Shown here one piece after another: positions 50,783 through 60,990 of a DNA stretch of 64,000 nt; within the stretch, counting starts at the first letter, position 1, and every line of letters starts with the position of its first letter. The notes beneath the pieces were generated by a model that was not told the DNA's origin, searched no databases, and worked only from the letters and a program-made list of their open reading frames with translations. Source of the stretch: Halomonas sp. CUBES01. GTDB taxonomy: Bacteria; Pseudomonadota; Gammaproteobacteria; Pseudomonadales; Halomonadaceae. The position numbers and the translations under genes are program-made. The stretch lies in contig NZ_JAJLLW010000010.1 in assembly GCF_020991005.1 (NCBI RefSeq), forward strand, positions 1 through 64,000, given 5' to 3'.

Positions 50783-51568
50783 TTATTCTTCTGTCTGTTC
50801 TTCAGCGGCTTTTTCGTCGCGGCGTTTGCGAACCAGACGCCCAAACAGCAGGCCGACTTCGTAGAGCAGATACATCGGCACGGCCAGCAGGCTTTGTGAA
50901 ATCACGTCGGGCGGGGTCAGCACCATGCCTACCACAAAGCAGCCCAGGATGATATACGGGCGCTTCTGGGAAAGGCTCTCCACCGTGGTGGCACCGGACA
51001 GAATCAGCAGGAAGGTGGCCACCGGGATCTCGAACGCCAAGCCAAACGCAAAGAACAGCTTGAGCACGAAGTTCAGGTACTGGTTGATATCGGTCATGAC
51101 CGTGATGTTTTCCGGCCCCGTCTGGGTGAAAAACGCAAACAGCAAGGGGAACACCACGTAATAGGCGAACGCCGCCCCGGCGTAGAACAGCAGGATGCTG
51201 GACACCAGGATAGGAATCGCCAGGGCTTTTTCGTTATCGTAAAGTCCCGGGGCGATAAACGACCACGCCTGATGCAGCACAAAGGGAATGGCGATAAACA
51301 ACGCCGTTACCAATGTCAGCTTGAAGGGCGCGAGAAACGGCGAGGCCACTTCCGTCGCGATCATCTGCGACCCTGGCGGCAGCAGCGCCATCAACGGCTC
51401 CGCCACGAAAAGATAGATATCGTTCGAGAACGAATACAGTCCGAGAAACACCACCAGAATGGCGATCACCGCACGCATCAGTCGTGAGCGCAGCTCAATC
51501 AGATGCTCGATGAGCGGCGCCTGTTTCTGTTCGTTATTGGATTCCTGCGAATCACCAGACATGCTCAT
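50783..51568 (-). CDS. tatC: Sec-independent protein translocase subunit TatC
   Basis: This encodes 261 residues with six membrane segments. The N-terminal LIEHLIELRSRLMRAVIA motif is the twin-arginine signal recognition face. With TatA and TatB it exports folded proteins. The ATG at 51568 overlaps the TatB stop by ATGA; another ATG follows two codons later. The C-terminal cytosolic tail is charged. Last gene of the tatABC cluster. Confidence 0.94.
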   Translation of the reverse strand: MSMSGDSQESNNEQKQAPLIEHLIELRSRLMRAVIAILVVFLGLYSFSNDIYLFVAEPLMALLPPGSQMIATEVASPFLAPFKLTLVTALFIAIPFVLHQAWSFIAPGLYDNEKALAIPILVSSILLFYAGAAFAYYVVFPLLFAFFTQTGPENITVMTDINQYLNFVLKLFFAFGLAFEIPVATFLLILSGATTVESLSQKRPYIILGCFVVGMVLTPPDVISQSLLAVPMYLLYEVGLLFGRLVRKRRDEKAAEEQTEE

Positions 51569-51984
51569 GGGTGCTTGCTGTCCTTGGTAGGTGACTCAGC
51601 GTCGGGCGACGCTGGCGCTTTATCGCGGACCGTTTCCAAAGCGTCATCCAGGTGCGAAGCAGCGCTGGCGGCGTGCTGTTCCGACGCCGTTGAAGTGGTG
51701 CTGGACGTCGTTGCCGGCTTGTCGGCCTCGGCGATGCGTTCCACGTCTTGCTTGGCCTTGCGCAGGCTGTCATCGAGCTTTTTCTGCTGATCATTGAGCG
51801 TCTGGCGCAGGTCTTCGGCTTCCAGCTGGGCGCTGATTTCGCGCTGCATGCCTGACACGGTGCGCTTGATCTTGCCTACCCATAGACCCACCGCGCGCGC
51901 GGCGCGCGGCAGGCGTTCGGGGCCGAGCACCAGCAGTCCGACGACGCCAATGACCAGAATTTCAAAAAAGCCAAAGTCGAACAT
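51565..51984 (-). CDS. tatB: Sec-independent protein translocase subunit TatB
   Basis: This encodes 139 residues: one N-terminal membrane helix with FEILVIGVVGLLVLGPERLPRAAR, an amphipathic helix, then a long Asp/Ala/Ser-rich tail. The LGPERLP motif separates TatB from TatA. It binds TatC and twin-arginine substrates. It lies between tatA and tatC, with an ATGA overlap to tatC. Confidence 0.93.
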   Translation of the reverse strand: MFDFGFFEILVIGVVGLLVLGPERLPRAARAVGLWVGKIKRTVSGMQREISAQLEAEDLRQTLNDQQKKLDDSLRKAKQDVERIAEADKPATTSSTTSTASEQHAASAASHLDDALETVRDKAPASPDAESPTKDSKHP

Positions 51985-51987
51985 GGC

Positions 51988-52263
51988 TTATTTGCGCTCG
52001 TCGTTGTTTTCAGCTGCCTGCTTGGCTTTTTCTTCTGCCTGGACATCGTAGGTATTGCCCGGCTCGTCGTGACGCACTTTCGCCTGGGGCTGCTCGTCGT
52101 CCTTCTTGTCAGTGTCCTTGTCTTCTTCGTGAACGGCTTTCTTGAAGCCCTTTACCGCACCGCCGAGGTCGGTGCCGACGTTGCGAAGCTTTTTAGTGCC
52201 GAAAACCAGGATGATGATGCCTAGCACAATCAGCAGCTGCCAAATACTGATACCACCTAACAT
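51988..52263 (-). CDS. tatA: Sec-independent protein translocase subunit TatA
   Basis: This encodes 91 residues. [38 protein letters not shown] is the TatA/E signature of membrane helix, hinge and amphipathic helix, followed by an acidic and basic tail. It forms the Tat pore. The ATG at 52263 is used; the open frame to 52371 lacks the TatA motif. tatB starts four bases after its stop. Confidence 0.94.
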   Translation of the reverse strand: MLGGISIWQLLIVLGIIILVFGTKKLRNVGTDLGGAVKGFKKAVHEEDKDTDKKDDEQPQAKVRHDEPGNTYDVQAEEKAKQAAENNDERK

Positions 52264-52306
52264 ATGCGTGTCCTCGTGATGGGGGCTACGTTGCAGAGCC
52301 TTAAGG

Positions 52307-52669
52307 TTATGGTGTGCGGGCCGCTTTTTCGTCGTGGCCGGAAATGCCGAAGCGGCGTGCCAGTTCGTCAAGGACGTCCTGATGATCGAGATCCAGGTGC
52401 GACAGCATCACCAGGCTATGAAACCACAGGTCGGCGGTTTCGGCGACCAGCGCCTGTCGCGCCGCCTCGCTACCCTGCTCGGCGTCTTTGGCGGCGAGCA
52501 GGGTTTCTGTCGCTTCCTCGCCGAGTTTTTCGAGTATCTTGTTCAATCCCTTGTAATGCAAGGAAGCCACGTACGAATCGTCCGGCGAGGCGTGGCGACG
52601 TTGCTGCAGTACCTCGGCAAGCGTATCCAGCACAGGCGCATTATTGGGCGTTGAAGGCGTCGTGTCCAT
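52307..52669 (-). CDS. hisE: Phosphoribosyl-ATP pyrophosphatase
   Basis: This encodes 120 residues. The HisE motifs [21 protein letters not shown] and [18 protein letters not shown] are clear. It removes pyrophosphate from phosphoribosyl-ATP in histidine biosynthesis. In Pseudomonas hisI normally lies next to hisE at this locus; here ubiB precedes hisE by only 21 bases and hisI is not between them. GAGG lies upstream of the ATG. Confidence 0.94.
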   Translation of the reverse strand: MDTTPSTPNNAPVLDTLAEVLQQRRHASPDDSYVASLHYKGLNKILEKLGEEATETLLAAKDAEQGSEAARQALVAETADLWFHSLVMLSHLDLDHQDVLDELARRFGISGHDEKAARTP

Positions 52670-52690
52670 GGGGATCCTCGGGTTCTTGAA

Positions 52691-54313
52691 CTATTGCCAT
52701 GCCAGCAGCAGCAGGCCGATGCCGGCGGCGACCAGCACTGGCCATGGCTGGCCGCTGGCCCATTGAGCGAGCGGCTGCCAGGCAAGCGCCAGGCCCAGCA
52801 GAATCAAGCCGATACGCAGGCGGTGGTGGCGTTTGCCCTGACGCGCCAGCTGTTGTCGCATGGTGCTGATGGCCGTTACCTGCTGGTGGCGCTGACGGTG
52901 CTCCTGTTCCATGCGGGTGAGGGCATGGTGGGCGAGCACCGGCAGCTCCGGTAGCTGGTGCGAAAGCTCCGGGGCCTGGCGTTTCAGCGAGCGCCATAGC
53001 CCACCGAAGCCCGCGCGCTCCTTCATCCATTGTTCCAGATAGGGCTTGGCCGTGCTCCACAGATCCAGGTCAGGGTAAAGCTGCCGACCCAGCCCCTCAA
53101 TATTGAGCAGGGTTTTCTGCAGCAGCACCAGCTGCGGCTGCACTTCCATATTAAAGCGCCGTGCGGTCTGGAACAGCCCCAATAGTACCTGGCCGAAGGA
53201 GATATCTTTCAACGGTTTTTCGAGTATCGGCTCGCAGACGGTACGAATGGCGGCGGCAAACTCGTTGGCGCGGGTGTTTTCACCCACCCAGCCTGATTCG
53301 ATATGCAGTGCGGCGACTTCGTAATAATCCTGGTGGAAGAATGCCAGCAGGTTGCGCGCCAGGTAATCCTGATCTTCCCGGGTGAGGCTGCCCACGATGC
53401 CGCAGTCAATGGCGATATATTGCGGGTCTTCCGGGTTGTCGCAGTTGACGAAAATATTGCCGGGGTGCATGTCGGCATGAAAGAAATTGTCGCGGAAGAC
53501 CTGGGTGAAGAAGATTTCCACCCCGCGCTCGGCGAGCTTCTTGAGATTGGTGCCGTTGGCCTTGAGGGTGTCGAGGTCGGCGACGGGCACGCCGCGGATA
53601 CGTTCCTGAACCATCACGTGGCGGCGGGTGAATGGCCAGTAGATGGTCGGCACGAACAGCAGCGGCGAGTCCTTGAAATTACGCTTCAGCTGCGAGGTGT
53701 TGGCGGCTTCCTTGTACAGATCGAGCTCGTCGAACAGCGTGGCCTCGTAATCCCGGATGACTTCCACCGGGCGCAGGCGACGTGCTTCGGGTACCTTGGC
53801 GAGCAGCTTGGCCACCTGGTACATCAGTGCCATGTCCTGACGCATGATGCGGTCGATGCCGGGGCGGATGATCTTGACCACCACGTCTTCACCGCTGTGC
53901 AGCCGGGCGACGTGAACCTGGGCGATCGAGGCCGAGGCCAGCGGTGCCGGGTCGAAAAAGGCGAAGGCGTCGCTGAGCGACATTTCAAGCTCTTTCTCGA
54001 CCCGGGTGACCGCGTGTTCGCCGGGGAAGGGCGGCACCTGATCCTGCAGGCGCCTGAGCTCGTCGGCGATGTCCTCGGGCAGCAGGTCGCGGCGGGTGGA
54101 CAACATCTGACCGAACTTGATGAAAATTGGCCCCAGCGCCTCCAGCGCGAGCCGTAAACGCTCGCCCCGGGAGCGCGGGCCGATGGGCATCAGGCGCAGC
54201 GGCGAAAACCACAGCAGAAACCGCAGCCACCAGGGCAGCCGATCAAGCGGCAGCAGCGTATCCAGACGGTGGCGGGCAATCACCCAACTGATGCGAAAAA
54301 GCCGCAGGCTCAT
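52691..54313 (-). CDS. ubiB: Ubiquinone biosynthesis protein UbiB
   Basis: This encodes 540 residues. The KxGQ motif [32 protein letters not shown], the ADP-binding [10 protein letters not shown] and [11 protein letters not shown] mark the atypical protein-kinase-like UbiB family that supports ubiquinone synthesis. Two C-terminal membrane helices (about 500-535) anchor it. The start overlaps the ubiJ stop by four bases. Order ubiE-ubiJ-ubiB is the usual gammaproteobacterial arrangement. Confidence 0.94.
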   Translation of the reverse strand: MSLRLFRISWVIARHRLDTLLPLDRLPWWLRFLLWFSPLRLMPIGPRSRGERLRLALEALGPIFIKFGQMLSTRRDLLPEDIADELRRLQDQVPPFPGEHAVTRVEKELEMSLSDAFAFFDPAPLASASIAQVHVARLHSGEDVVVKIIRPGIDRIMRQDMALMYQVAKLLAKVPEARRLRPVEVIRDYEATLFDELDLYKEAANTSQLKRNFKDSPLLFVPTIYWPFTRRHVMVQERIRGVPVADLDTLKANGTNLKKLAERGVEIFFTQVFRDNFFHADMHPGNIFVNCDNPEDPQYIAIDCGIVGSLTREDQDYLARNLLAFFHQDYYEVAALHIESGWVGENTRANEFAAAIRTVCEPILEKPLKDISFGQVLLGLFQTARRFNMEVQPQLVLLQKTLLNIEGLGRQLYPDLDLWSTAKPYLEQWMKERAGFGGLWRSLKRQAPELSHQLPELPVLAHHALTRMEQEHRQRHQQVTAISTMRQQLARQGKRHHRLRIGLILLGLALAWQPLAQWASGQPWPVLVAAGIGLLLLAWQ

Positions 54314-54948
54314 GGGCGATCCCCCGCGCGCAGCCGTCGGTCAAGGCGTTTAAAGCGTGCTTCGAGGCGGTCGGTGGCTACTTCGAGCGAGGTAAGCTGG
54401 TCGCGCAATACATCGCGCTGCTGGCGGCCGGGGAGCAGGCGGGCCTCTTCGAAGACGTATTCGGCGACGTCCTGCACCAGCTCGTCGCGGGTGCGCAGGC
54501 CCCACTCGGCTGCGCGCCGCATGCCCTCGGCAAGCGAGTGGGCGGGGGCGTCACCCAGCCAGCGGGCCAGTTCGCTTTCCCAGTCGAGATCCAGATCCAG
54601 CAGCAGCGTGCGCGTGGCCTCCAGCAGGTGAACCTGGCCGCGAATGGCCAGTTTGCCCTCGAACATCAGCTGCTCGGCCGAGGCCCCGCCCAGCCAGGCC
54701 GACAGGGTTTCCGGCGTCAGCTCGACCACCGCATCCGCATGCCTGTCGTCCAGGTCGTCGCCGCGCAGCAGGTCAATCCCGGCCGCATGATAGTGCATGA
54801 CCAGCGCCAGATGCGGCTGCTCGAAGCGTACCAGCAGGCGATTGCCCGCCAGCGCCGCCAGCCGTGAGGGTGACGCCGGGTCCCGGGCGAGAAGGGCGTT
54901 CAACGTGCGTTCACAGCCGGCCAGCAACAGGGTCGGGGTTACCAGCAT
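54310..54948 (-). CDS. ubiJ: Ubiquinone biosynthesis accessory factor UbiJ
   Basis: This encodes 212 residues with an N-terminal SCP2-like lipid-binding domain ([34 protein letters not shown]) and a C-terminal helical, likely coiled tail ([24 protein letters not shown]). It organises the late ubiquinone enzymes in a soluble complex. It overlaps ubiB by four bases and follows ubiE by 22. Confidence 0.88.
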   Translation of the reverse strand: MLVTPTLLLAGCERTLNALLARDPASPSRLAALAGNRLLVRFEQPHLALVMHYHAAGIDLLRGDDLDDRHADAVVELTPETLSAWLGGASAEQLMFEGKLAIRGQVHLLEATRTLLLDLDLDWESELARWLGDAPAHSLAEGMRRAAEWGLRTRDELVQDVAEYVFEEARLLPGRQQRDVLRDQLTSLEVATDRLEARFKRLDRRLRAGDRP

Positions 54949-54970
54949 GCTGACCTCTCGGTGGTTGGTG

Positions 54971-55726
54971 TCATAGCTTGATGCCGCGGTGCAGTGCGAC
55001 GATGCCGCCGGTCAGGTTGGTGTACTCCACCCGCTCCAGACCGGCGTCTTCCATCATGCTCTTCAGGGTGTCCTGATCGGGGTGCATGCGGATCGACTCG
55101 GCCAGATAGCGGTAGCTGTCGCCGTCGCCGGCCACCAGTTCGCCCATCCTGGGCAGCAGGCGGAAGGAGTACTCGTCGTAGGCTTTCGAGAGCAGCGGGT
55201 TGTTGGGTTTGGAAAACTCCAGCACCAGCAGGCGGCCGCCGGGCTTGAGAACCCGTGCCATGGAGCGCAGCGCGGCGTCCTTGTCGGTAACGTTGCGCAA
55301 GCCGAAGGCAATGGTGATGCAGTCGAAGCTGTTGTCGGGGAACGGCAGGCACTCGGCGTTGGCCTGGACGTACTCGACGTTGCTGCCTACGCCGTTGTCC
55401 ATCAGCTTGTCGCGCCCCACGTTGAGCATGGAGGCGTTGATATCGGCCAGCACGACCTTGCCCCGCGGGCCGACCAGGCGTGAAAACTTGAGTGTCAAAT
55501 CACCGGTGCCGCCGGCAATATCGAGCACGTGGTGGCCTGGTCGAACGCCGGCGCGCTCGATGGTCAGGCGCTTCCAGACGCGATGAATACCCATCGACAT
55601 CAGGTCGTTCATGACGTCATAGCGTGCGGCGACCGAATGAAACACGTCGGCGACCCGCGAGGCTTTTTCGTCGAGGGGAACTTCCTGGTAACCAAAATCG
55701 GTCGTGCGCTTATCCGTGGGGCTCAT
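54971..55726 (-). CDS. ubiE: Ubiquinone/menaquinone C-methyltransferase
   Basis: This encodes 251 residues. [20 protein letters not shown] is the SAM motif, and [24 protein letters not shown] and LEFSKP are UbiE family marks. It methylates the quinone ring at C-2 in ubiquinone (or demethylmenaquinone) biosynthesis. First gene of the ubiE-ubiJ-ubiB cluster. Confidence 0.96.
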   Translation of the reverse strand: MSPTDKRTTDFGYQEVPLDEKASRVADVFHSVAARYDVMNDLMSMGIHRVWKRLTIERAGVRPGHHVLDIAGGTGDLTLKFSRLVGPRGKVVLADINASMLNVGRDKLMDNGVGSNVEYVQANAECLPFPDNSFDCITIAFGLRNVTDKDAALRSMARVLKPGGRLLVLEFSKPNNPLLSKAYDEYSFRLLPRMGELVAGDGDSYRYLAESIRMHPDQDTLKSMMEDAGLERVEYTNLTGGIVALHRGIKL

Positions 55727-55848
55727 GGGGCTCTAGCTCCCGAGTTCGAGGCGAAGAGCGTCGACCAGGCGGTCGCCGCGTTAAAAGGTTGGCAGCATTG
55801 TAGCCTTGTCCGCCCTGGCTTGTCTGCGTTTGCCGCCGGGACGCGACG

Positions 55849-56232
55849 TCACAGCTGTTTGAACTGGATGCTGGCAGGCTCGCGGGAGGCGCCGGCCTCG
55901 TCCAGCCGCTGCAGGTAATTTTCCCAGTACTCGCTTTGATGCTGGGCCAGTTCGTAGAGGTAGTTCCAACTGAACAGGCCGCTGTCGTGGCCGTCGTCAA
56001 AGTGCAGCTTGAGGGCGTAGTTGCCGGCCGGGGTAATATTCTGCAGCCCCACATCCTTCTTGCCGACCTGCAGCACGGCGGTATCGCCACCGTGGCCGCG
56101 CACTTCGGCGGAGGGGGAGTAGACACGCAGCAGCTCCACCGGGAGGCGATAGCTTTCGCCGTTGGCGTAGCCGAGCTCCAGCTCGCGGGTCGGCTTGTGG
56201 TAGTGAACGCGGGTCGGGGTGGGAGCAGTCAT
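55849..56232 (-). CDS. DUF971 domain protein
   Basis: This encodes 127 residues of the DUF971 family, the same domain found at the N terminus of gamma-butyrobetaine hydroxylases. Typical segments are LELGYANGESYRLPVELLRVYSPSAEVRGHG and DDGHDSGLFSWNYLYEL. Its role is unknown; the domain often sits beside hslUV in gammaproteobacteria, as here. The ATG at 56232 is chosen with GAGG upstream; the frame reaches 56244. Confidence 0.88.
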   Translation of the reverse strand: MTAPTPTRVHYHKPTRELELGYANGESYRLPVELLRVYSPSAEVRGHGGDTAVLQVGKKDVGLQNITPAGNYALKLHFDDGHDSGLFSWNYLYELAQHQSEYWENYLQRLDEAGASREPASIQFKQL

Positions 56233-56311
56233 GACGTACCTCAATTAAGGGCTTGGCGTCGGGTGTCGGTCAGGGCACACCCAGGCTCGGCATCCTTGCC
56301 GAGCCAACGCG

Positions 56312-57634
56312 TTAGAGGATATAGCGCGACAGGTCTTCGTCGACGGCCAGCTCGCCCAGTTGGGCATTGACATAGTCGGCGTCGACCAGCAGTGGGCTTT
56401 CCATGTCGCCGCCCTTGAAGGAGGCCTCTTCTAGCAGGCGCTCCATGACGGTATGCAGACGGCGCGCGCCGATATTTTCGGTGCCCTCGTTGACCTGCCA
56501 GGAGATCTGGGCAATGCGCTCGATGCCATCCTCAGTAAACTCGACGTCGAGTTTTTCGGTGGCCAGCAATGCCTTGTACTGCCGGGTCAGCGACGCCGAG
56601 GGCTCGGTCAGGATACGCTTGAAATCGCCCGGCGTCAGTGCATCCAGCTCGACGCGGATGGGTAGTCGGCCCTGCAGTTCGGGAATCAGGTCCGACGGCC
56701 GCGATAGGTGGAAAGCCCCCGACGCAATGAACAGGATATGGTCGGTCTTGACCATGCCGTACTTGGTCGACACGGTCGAGCCTTCGATCAGCGGCAGCAG
56801 GTCACGCTGCACGCCTTCGCGGGAGACGTCGCCACCGCTTGACTGGCCGCTGCCCTTGGCCACCTTGTCGATCTCGTCCAGAAAGACAATGCCGTGCTGC
56901 TCGACCGCTTCCACGGCGCGGGCCTTGATTTCCTCTTCGTTGACCAGCTTGCTGGCTTCTTCGTCGCGCAGCAGGCCAAAGGCCTCTTTCACCTTCACGC
57001 GGCGGGTTTCGCGCTTCTGCTGGCCCATGTTGGAAAACAGGCTCTGCAGCTGGCTGGTCATTTCTTCCATGCCCGGCGGGGTCATGATGTCGATACCCTG
57101 ACCCTGGGCGGACACCTCGATGTCGATTTCCTTATCGTCAAGCTGGCCCTCGCGGAGTTTCTTGCGGAAGGCCTGGCGCGTGCCGCTGTCGTCGCGGGGC
57201 TTGTCTTCCTGGCCGCGAGGCGGCGGCAGCAGGGCGTCGAGGATACGGTCTTCCGCCGCGTCCTCGGCCCGGTGGCCGACTTCTTCCTTGGCGTGCTCGC
57301 GCACCATCTTGATCGACGCTTCGATCAGGTCGCGGATGATCGATTCGACGTCGCGGCCCACATAGCCCACTTCGGTGAACTTGGTGGCTTCCACCTTGAT
57401 GAACGGTGCTCGTGCCAGCTTGGCCAGGCGGCGGGCAATTTCGGTCTTGCCCACGCCAGTGGGGCCGATCATGAGGATATTCTTGGGCGTGACCTCCGGG
57501 CGCAGCTCGTCGTCCAGCTGCATGCGGCGCCAGCGGTTGCGCAATGCTATAGCCACGGCGCGCTTGGCGTCTTGCTGGCCAATAATGTATTGATCCAGGG
57601 CATGGACGATCTCGCGGGGTGTCATCTGGGTCAT
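56312..57634 (-). CDS. hslU: ATP-dependent protease ATPase subunit HslU
   Basis: This encodes 440 residues. Walker [19 protein letters not shown], the I-domain (about residues 110-240), Walker [12 protein letters not shown] and the closing DEDLSRYIL are all present; the last residues are needed to engage HslV. The hexamer unfolds substrates for HslV. It follows hslV by 10 bases in the same operon. Length is standard. Confidence 0.97.
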   Translation of the reverse strand: MTQMTPREIVHALDQYIIGQQDAKRAVAIALRNRWRRMQLDDELRPEVTPKNILMIGPTGVGKTEIARRLAKLARAPFIKVEATKFTEVGYVGRDVESIIRDLIEASIKMVREHAKEEVGHRAEDAAEDRILDALLPPPRGQEDKPRDDSGTRQAFRKKLREGQLDDKEIDIEVSAQGQGIDIMTPPGMEEMTSQLQSLFSNMGQQKRETRRVKVKEAFGLLRDEEASKLVNEEEIKARAVEAVEQHGIVFLDEIDKVAKGSGQSSGGDVSREGVQRDLLPLIEGSTVSTKYGMVKTDHILFIASGAFHLSRPSDLIPELQGRLPIRVELDALTPGDFKRILTEPSASLTRQYKALLATEKLDVEFTEDGIERIAQISWQVNEGTENIGARRLHTVMERLLEEASFKGGDMESPLLVDADYVNAQLGELAVDEDLSRYIL

Positions 57635-57644
57635 AAAAGGGGCC

Positions 57645-58178
57645 TCAACGTTCGTTGATGTTCAGCGCTTCAAGCGTGATGTGATGATTGGTGAACACGC
57701 AGATGTCACCGGCGATGGCGAGGGATTTCTCGGTAATGTCGCGGGCCCCCAGCTCGGTGTTTTCGAGCAGCGCGCGGGCGCTTGCCTGGGCATAGTTGCC
57801 GCCGGAGCCGATGGCGATGATGCCGCGTTCCGGCTCCACTACGTCGCCGTTGCCGGTAATGATCAACGAGGCGCTATGGTCGGCCACGGCGAGCAGCGCT
57901 TCCAGGCGGCGCAGGGCGCGGTCGGTGCGCCAGTCCTTGGCCAGCTCGACGGCGGCCTTGGTGAGGTGACCCTGGTATTTTTCGAGCTGGGCTTCGAAGC
58001 GCTCGAACAGGGTGAAGGCGTCGGCGGTGCCGCCGGCAAAACCAGCCAGCACCTTGCCGCGGTAAAGGCGGCGTACCTTGCTGGCATTGCCTTTCATCAC
58101 GGTGTTGCCAAGCGACACCTGGCCGTCACCTGCCAGGGCGACTTCATTGCCGCGACGAACGGATACGATGGTGGTCAT
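57645..58178 (-). CDS. hslV: ATP-dependent protease peptidase subunit HslV
   Basis: This encodes 177 residues. After removal of the first Met, Thr1 is the nucleophile (TTIVSVRR), and [14 protein letters not shown] and [16 protein letters not shown] are HslV marks. It is the proteasome-like core cut by HslU. The hslU gene follows directly. A hairpin with no T tract lies 80-110 bases upstream. Confidence 0.96.
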   Translation of the reverse strand: MTTIVSVRRGNEVALAGDGQVSLGNTVMKGNASKVRRLYRGKVLAGFAGGTADAFTLFERFEAQLEKYQGHLTKAAVELAKDWRTDRALRRLEALLAVADHSASLIITGNGDVVEPERGIIAIGSGGNYAQASARALLENTELGARDITEKSLAIAGDICVFTNHHITLEALNINER

Positions 58179-58261
58179 GGAGATAACTCCTTGGGGGAGG
58201 CGTGCTCCCGATGACGGTCGGGCCGCAGTGCGACCATTGTATAAGCAGTTCCCAACAGAAT

Positions 58262-58292
58262 GCGGGCGGCCGATAAAAAATCAACCGCCCGC
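58262..58292. repeat. Hairpin between hslV and SPOR gene
   Basis: GCGGGCGG and CCGCCCGC arms surround a 15-base AT-rich loop with an A6 run. On the - strand it follows the SPOR gene by about 20 bases and precedes hslV, so it could slow or stop transcription, but there is no T tract after the stem. Confidence 0.5.
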
Positions 58293-58313
58293 CGACTATT
58301 CAGACCGGGTTTC

Positions 58314-59033
58314 TCAGTTTTGCAGCTGGATCAGCAGCGGCTCGATGCCCTGGGTGGTCATTAAATCCTGGGCGCGGTTGAGTTCGCGGGTATCTTCGTA
58401 AGGGCCCACCTGCACGCGGTGCCAGGTGCTGCCGTTGGCCTGGATCTCGCTGATTTGCGCCAGCAGGCTCAGGTTGCGCAGCCGCTCGCGGAGCTGTTCG
58501 GCGTCGTCAAGCTCGCGGAAAGACGCCGCCTGGAGGACGTAGCGGGCGCCGTCGTCGCTGGCGGTTTGCTGGGCGGTGGTCACCTGTTCCTGAGGGCGCA
58601 TGTTGGCGGCGATCACCTGGGCGATGGGGTCGTCGACGCTGTCATCGCCAGCCGCTTCATCCGTCTCGGCCGCCGCCGGCTTTTCGACAGTCGACGCCGG
58701 GGCAGCGCCCGGCGCGATCACCTCGGTTTCGGGCAGCAGGGTATAGAACTCGAAGGTGGGCATCGAGGGTTCCGCCGACGCTTCGGTTTCCCGCGCAGCT
58801 TCGCGGGCTTCACGCTCGGCAGCGTCCGGCTCCGAGGCCGTCTGGACGGGGGCTTCCGGCGGATCCTGCCAGGGGGCGGTGCCGTGTTGGTGCTGGGCGA
58901 GAAAGAACCCTGCCGCCATGCCGGCCAGCCCCCACAGCCAGCCGGGCAGCCGAAACCCGCCGCCTGAGCGGCTGGCGGGCTTGCGCTGACTGGTGGCGCC
59001 ACGCCGGGTGGGCTTTTTACGCGGGCTGGCCAT
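58314..59033 (-). CDS. SPOR domain cell-division-type protein
   Basis: This encodes 239 residues. A basic N-terminal tail, one membrane helix (about 28-46), a long acidic and Ala-rich periplasmic linker, and a C-terminal SPOR domain (about 165-237, YVLQAASFRELDDAEQLRERL). The layout is that of FtsN-like proteins between argS and hslV in Pseudomonas, where it binds denuded peptidoglycan at the septum. FtsN identity is likely by position but not proven. Confidence 0.85.
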   Translation of the reverse strand: MASPRKKPTRRGATSQRKPASRSGGGFRLPGWLWGLAGMAAGFFLAQHQHGTAPWQDPPEAPVQTASEPDAAEREAREAARETEASAEPSMPTFEFYTLLPETEVIAPGAAPASTVEKPAAAETDEAAGDDSVDDPIAQVIAANMRPQEQVTTAQQTASDDGARYVLQAASFRELDDAEQLRERLRNLSLLAQISEIQANGSTWHRVQVGPYEDTRELNRAQDLMTTQGIEPLLIQLQN

Positions 59034-59036
59034 GGC

Positions 59037-60722
59037 TTACATCTCCTCGGGCGCGCTGACGCCCATTAGATCCAGTCCGTTGCGCAATACTTGGCGGGTG
59101 GCCAGACCCAGCGCCAGCCGGGTATTGCGCAGGGTCGCGTCGTCGACCATCACCTTGACGGCGTTGTAGCAGGTGTGGAAATCGCCCGCCAGATCCAGCA
59201 GGTACTGGGCAATCTGCTGGGGCTCGCGGTTGCGGGTGGCGTTCTCGACCGCTTCCGGGTAGCGCGCCAGGCGGTTGAGCACGGCGCGCTCCTGGTCGCT
59301 GTCGAGCAGGGCCAGGTTGGCCAGCGCCAGGTCGTGATCGAAAGGCTGTCCTGCCGCTTCGGCTTTGCGCAGCATGCTGCACACCCGGGCGTGGGCGTAC
59401 TGAATATAGTAGACCGGGTTGTCGTTGGACTGGGAACGCGCCAGGTCGATATCAAAGGTCAACTGCGAGTCGGCCCGGCGGGCGGCGAGGAAGAAACGCG
59501 TCGCATCGCGGCCCACTTCGTCGATCAGGTCGCGCACGGTGACATAGCTGCCGGCGCGCTTGGAAAGTTTTACCTCCACGCCGGAGCGGGTCACCATGAC
59601 CATCTGGTGCAGTACATAGTCGGGCCAGCCTTCGGGGATGCCGACGTCCAGCGCCTGCAGGCCGGCGCGTACGCGGGTCACCGTCGAGTGGTGGTCGGCG
59701 CCCTGTTCGTTGATCACCGTCTTGAAGCCGCGCTGCCATTTGTTCAGGTGGTAGGCGACGTCGGGCAAAAAGTAGGTATAGCCGCCTTCACGCTTGCGCA
59801 TCACGCGATCCTTGTCGTCGCCGAAGTCGGTGGTGCGCAACCACATGGCGCCGTCTTCCTCAAAGGTATGGCCGGCCGCGATAAGCCTTTCTACCGTGGC
59901 GTCCACCTTGCCGTCGGCGTACAGCGATGATTCGAGGAAGTAGACGTCGAACTCGACGCCGAAGGCTTTCAGGTCCAGGTCCTGCTCGCGGCGCAGCCAG
60001 GCCACCGCAAACGCCTTAATGGCGTCCAGGTCATCGGGGTTGGCGCTGGCCGTGACTTCACGGTCGTCGGCAGACACGGTCTCGCCCGCCATGAAGTCCT
60101 TGGCTACATCCACGATGTAGTCGCCGCGATAGCCGTCTTCCGGCCAGCTGTCATCCTCGGGGCCGAGCCCCTTGGCGCGCGCCTGTACCGAGCGCGCCAG
60201 ATTGTCGATTTGCGCCCCGGCGTCGTTGTAGTAGAACTCGCGGGTCACGTCGTAACCGCTGGCGGCAAGCAGGCGGCACAGGCAGTCGCCAATCGCCGCG
60301 CCCCGGCCATGGCCGACGTGCAGGGGGCCGGTGGGGTTGGCGGAAACGAATTCCACCTGCACCTTTTCACCCTTGCCGATCAGGCTGCGCCCGAAGGCGT
60401 CGCCGCTGTCGAGCACCTGGGCGACGATCTGCGCGGCGGCGTCGGAGGCGGCGAAAAAGTTGATGAAGCCCGGGCCGGCAATCTCGGTTTTGTGGATCGC
60501 ATCGCTGTCAGGCAGGGCTGCCACCAGGGCGTCGGCCAGTTCGCGGGGCTTCATGCCGGCGGGTTTGGCCAGCATCAGCGCCAGGTTGGTGGCGTAATCC
60601 CCGTGGGCCTTGTCTTTAGTGGGGTCCACCTTGATGGTGGGCTGAAGATCAGCGGGCAGCACGCCTTGGTGCTTGAGCGCGGAAACCGCGCCGTCGAGCA
60701 GTGAAGTAATCGTGTCTTTCAT
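59037..60722 (-). CDS. argS: Arginyl-tRNA synthetase
   Basis: This encodes 561 residues. The class I motifs are [19 protein letters not shown] (HIGH) and the signature [15 protein letters not shown] (KMSK-like), and the C-terminal anticodon domain ends with [12 protein letters not shown]. It charges tRNA-Arg. It starts at 60722, three bases before its SPOR neighbour's upstream end, and follows the priA-argS intergenic repeat region. Confidence 0.97.
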   Translation of the reverse strand: MKDTITSLLDGAVSALKHQGVLPADLQPTIKVDPTKDKAHGDYATNLALMLAKPAGMKPRELADALVAALPDSDAIHKTEIAGPGFINFFAASDAAAQIVAQVLDSGDAFGRSLIGKGEKVQVEFVSANPTGPLHVGHGRGAAIGDCLCRLLAASGYDVTREFYYNDAGAQIDNLARSVQARAKGLGPEDDSWPEDGYRGDYIVDVAKDFMAGETVSADDREVTASANPDDLDAIKAFAVAWLRREQDLDLKAFGVEFDVYFLESSLYADGKVDATVERLIAAGHTFEEDGAMWLRTTDFGDDKDRVMRKREGGYTYFLPDVAYHLNKWQRGFKTVINEQGADHHSTVTRVRAGLQALDVGIPEGWPDYVLHQMVMVTRSGVEVKLSKRAGSYVTVRDLIDEVGRDATRFFLAARRADSQLTFDIDLARSQSNDNPVYYIQYAHARVCSMLRKAEAAGQPFDHDLALANLALLDSDQERAVLNRLARYPEAVENATRNREPQQIAQYLLDLAGDFHTCYNAVKVMVDDATLRNTRLALGLATRQVLRNGLDLMGVSAPEEM

Positions 60723-60850
60723 CTAGGTATCCGGTGTTGGCGGCGTGTGCGCATCTGTGCGAGGTGTACCAGTAAGGCGACTATTATCGGCAATTGCGCC
60801 GCAGTTTCAAAGGCGCGTTGCCAAACAAGCAGATCTGTACACGTATTGGC

Positions 60851-60946
60851 GCCAGGGCAGGTTTCCGCGAGGGCGCTGTGAACCCCTTCCTGGGCGCTAC
60901 TTTCGCCATCCCTGGGCGAAAGACCCTCGCTTCAACCTGCCCTGGC
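60851..60946. repeat. Nested inverted-repeat element between priA and argS
   Basis: Outer arms are 13 bp (GCCAGGGCAGGTT at 60851-60863 and AACCTGCCCTGGC at 60934-60946). Inside them are GCGAGGG / CCCTCGC and then a small hairpin TTTCGCC-N6-GGCGAAA. The whole 96 bases would fold into a long stem-loop as RNA or cruciform as DNA. A further 8-bp pair CTGTCTTA/TAAGACAG lies at 60966-60999. It has no coding sense and looks like a REP/MITE-like element. The 268-base gap (60723-60990) holds no gene. Confidence 0.75.
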
Positions 60947-60990
60947 AACAGCGTGATGTAAATCGCTGTCTTAACGTTTATTTATAAGCG

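Noticed and set aside
60745..60987. An 80-codon frame between argS and priA
   Set aside because: It mostly covers the inverted-repeat element, has no ribosome site and no domain; the structure explains the sequence better.
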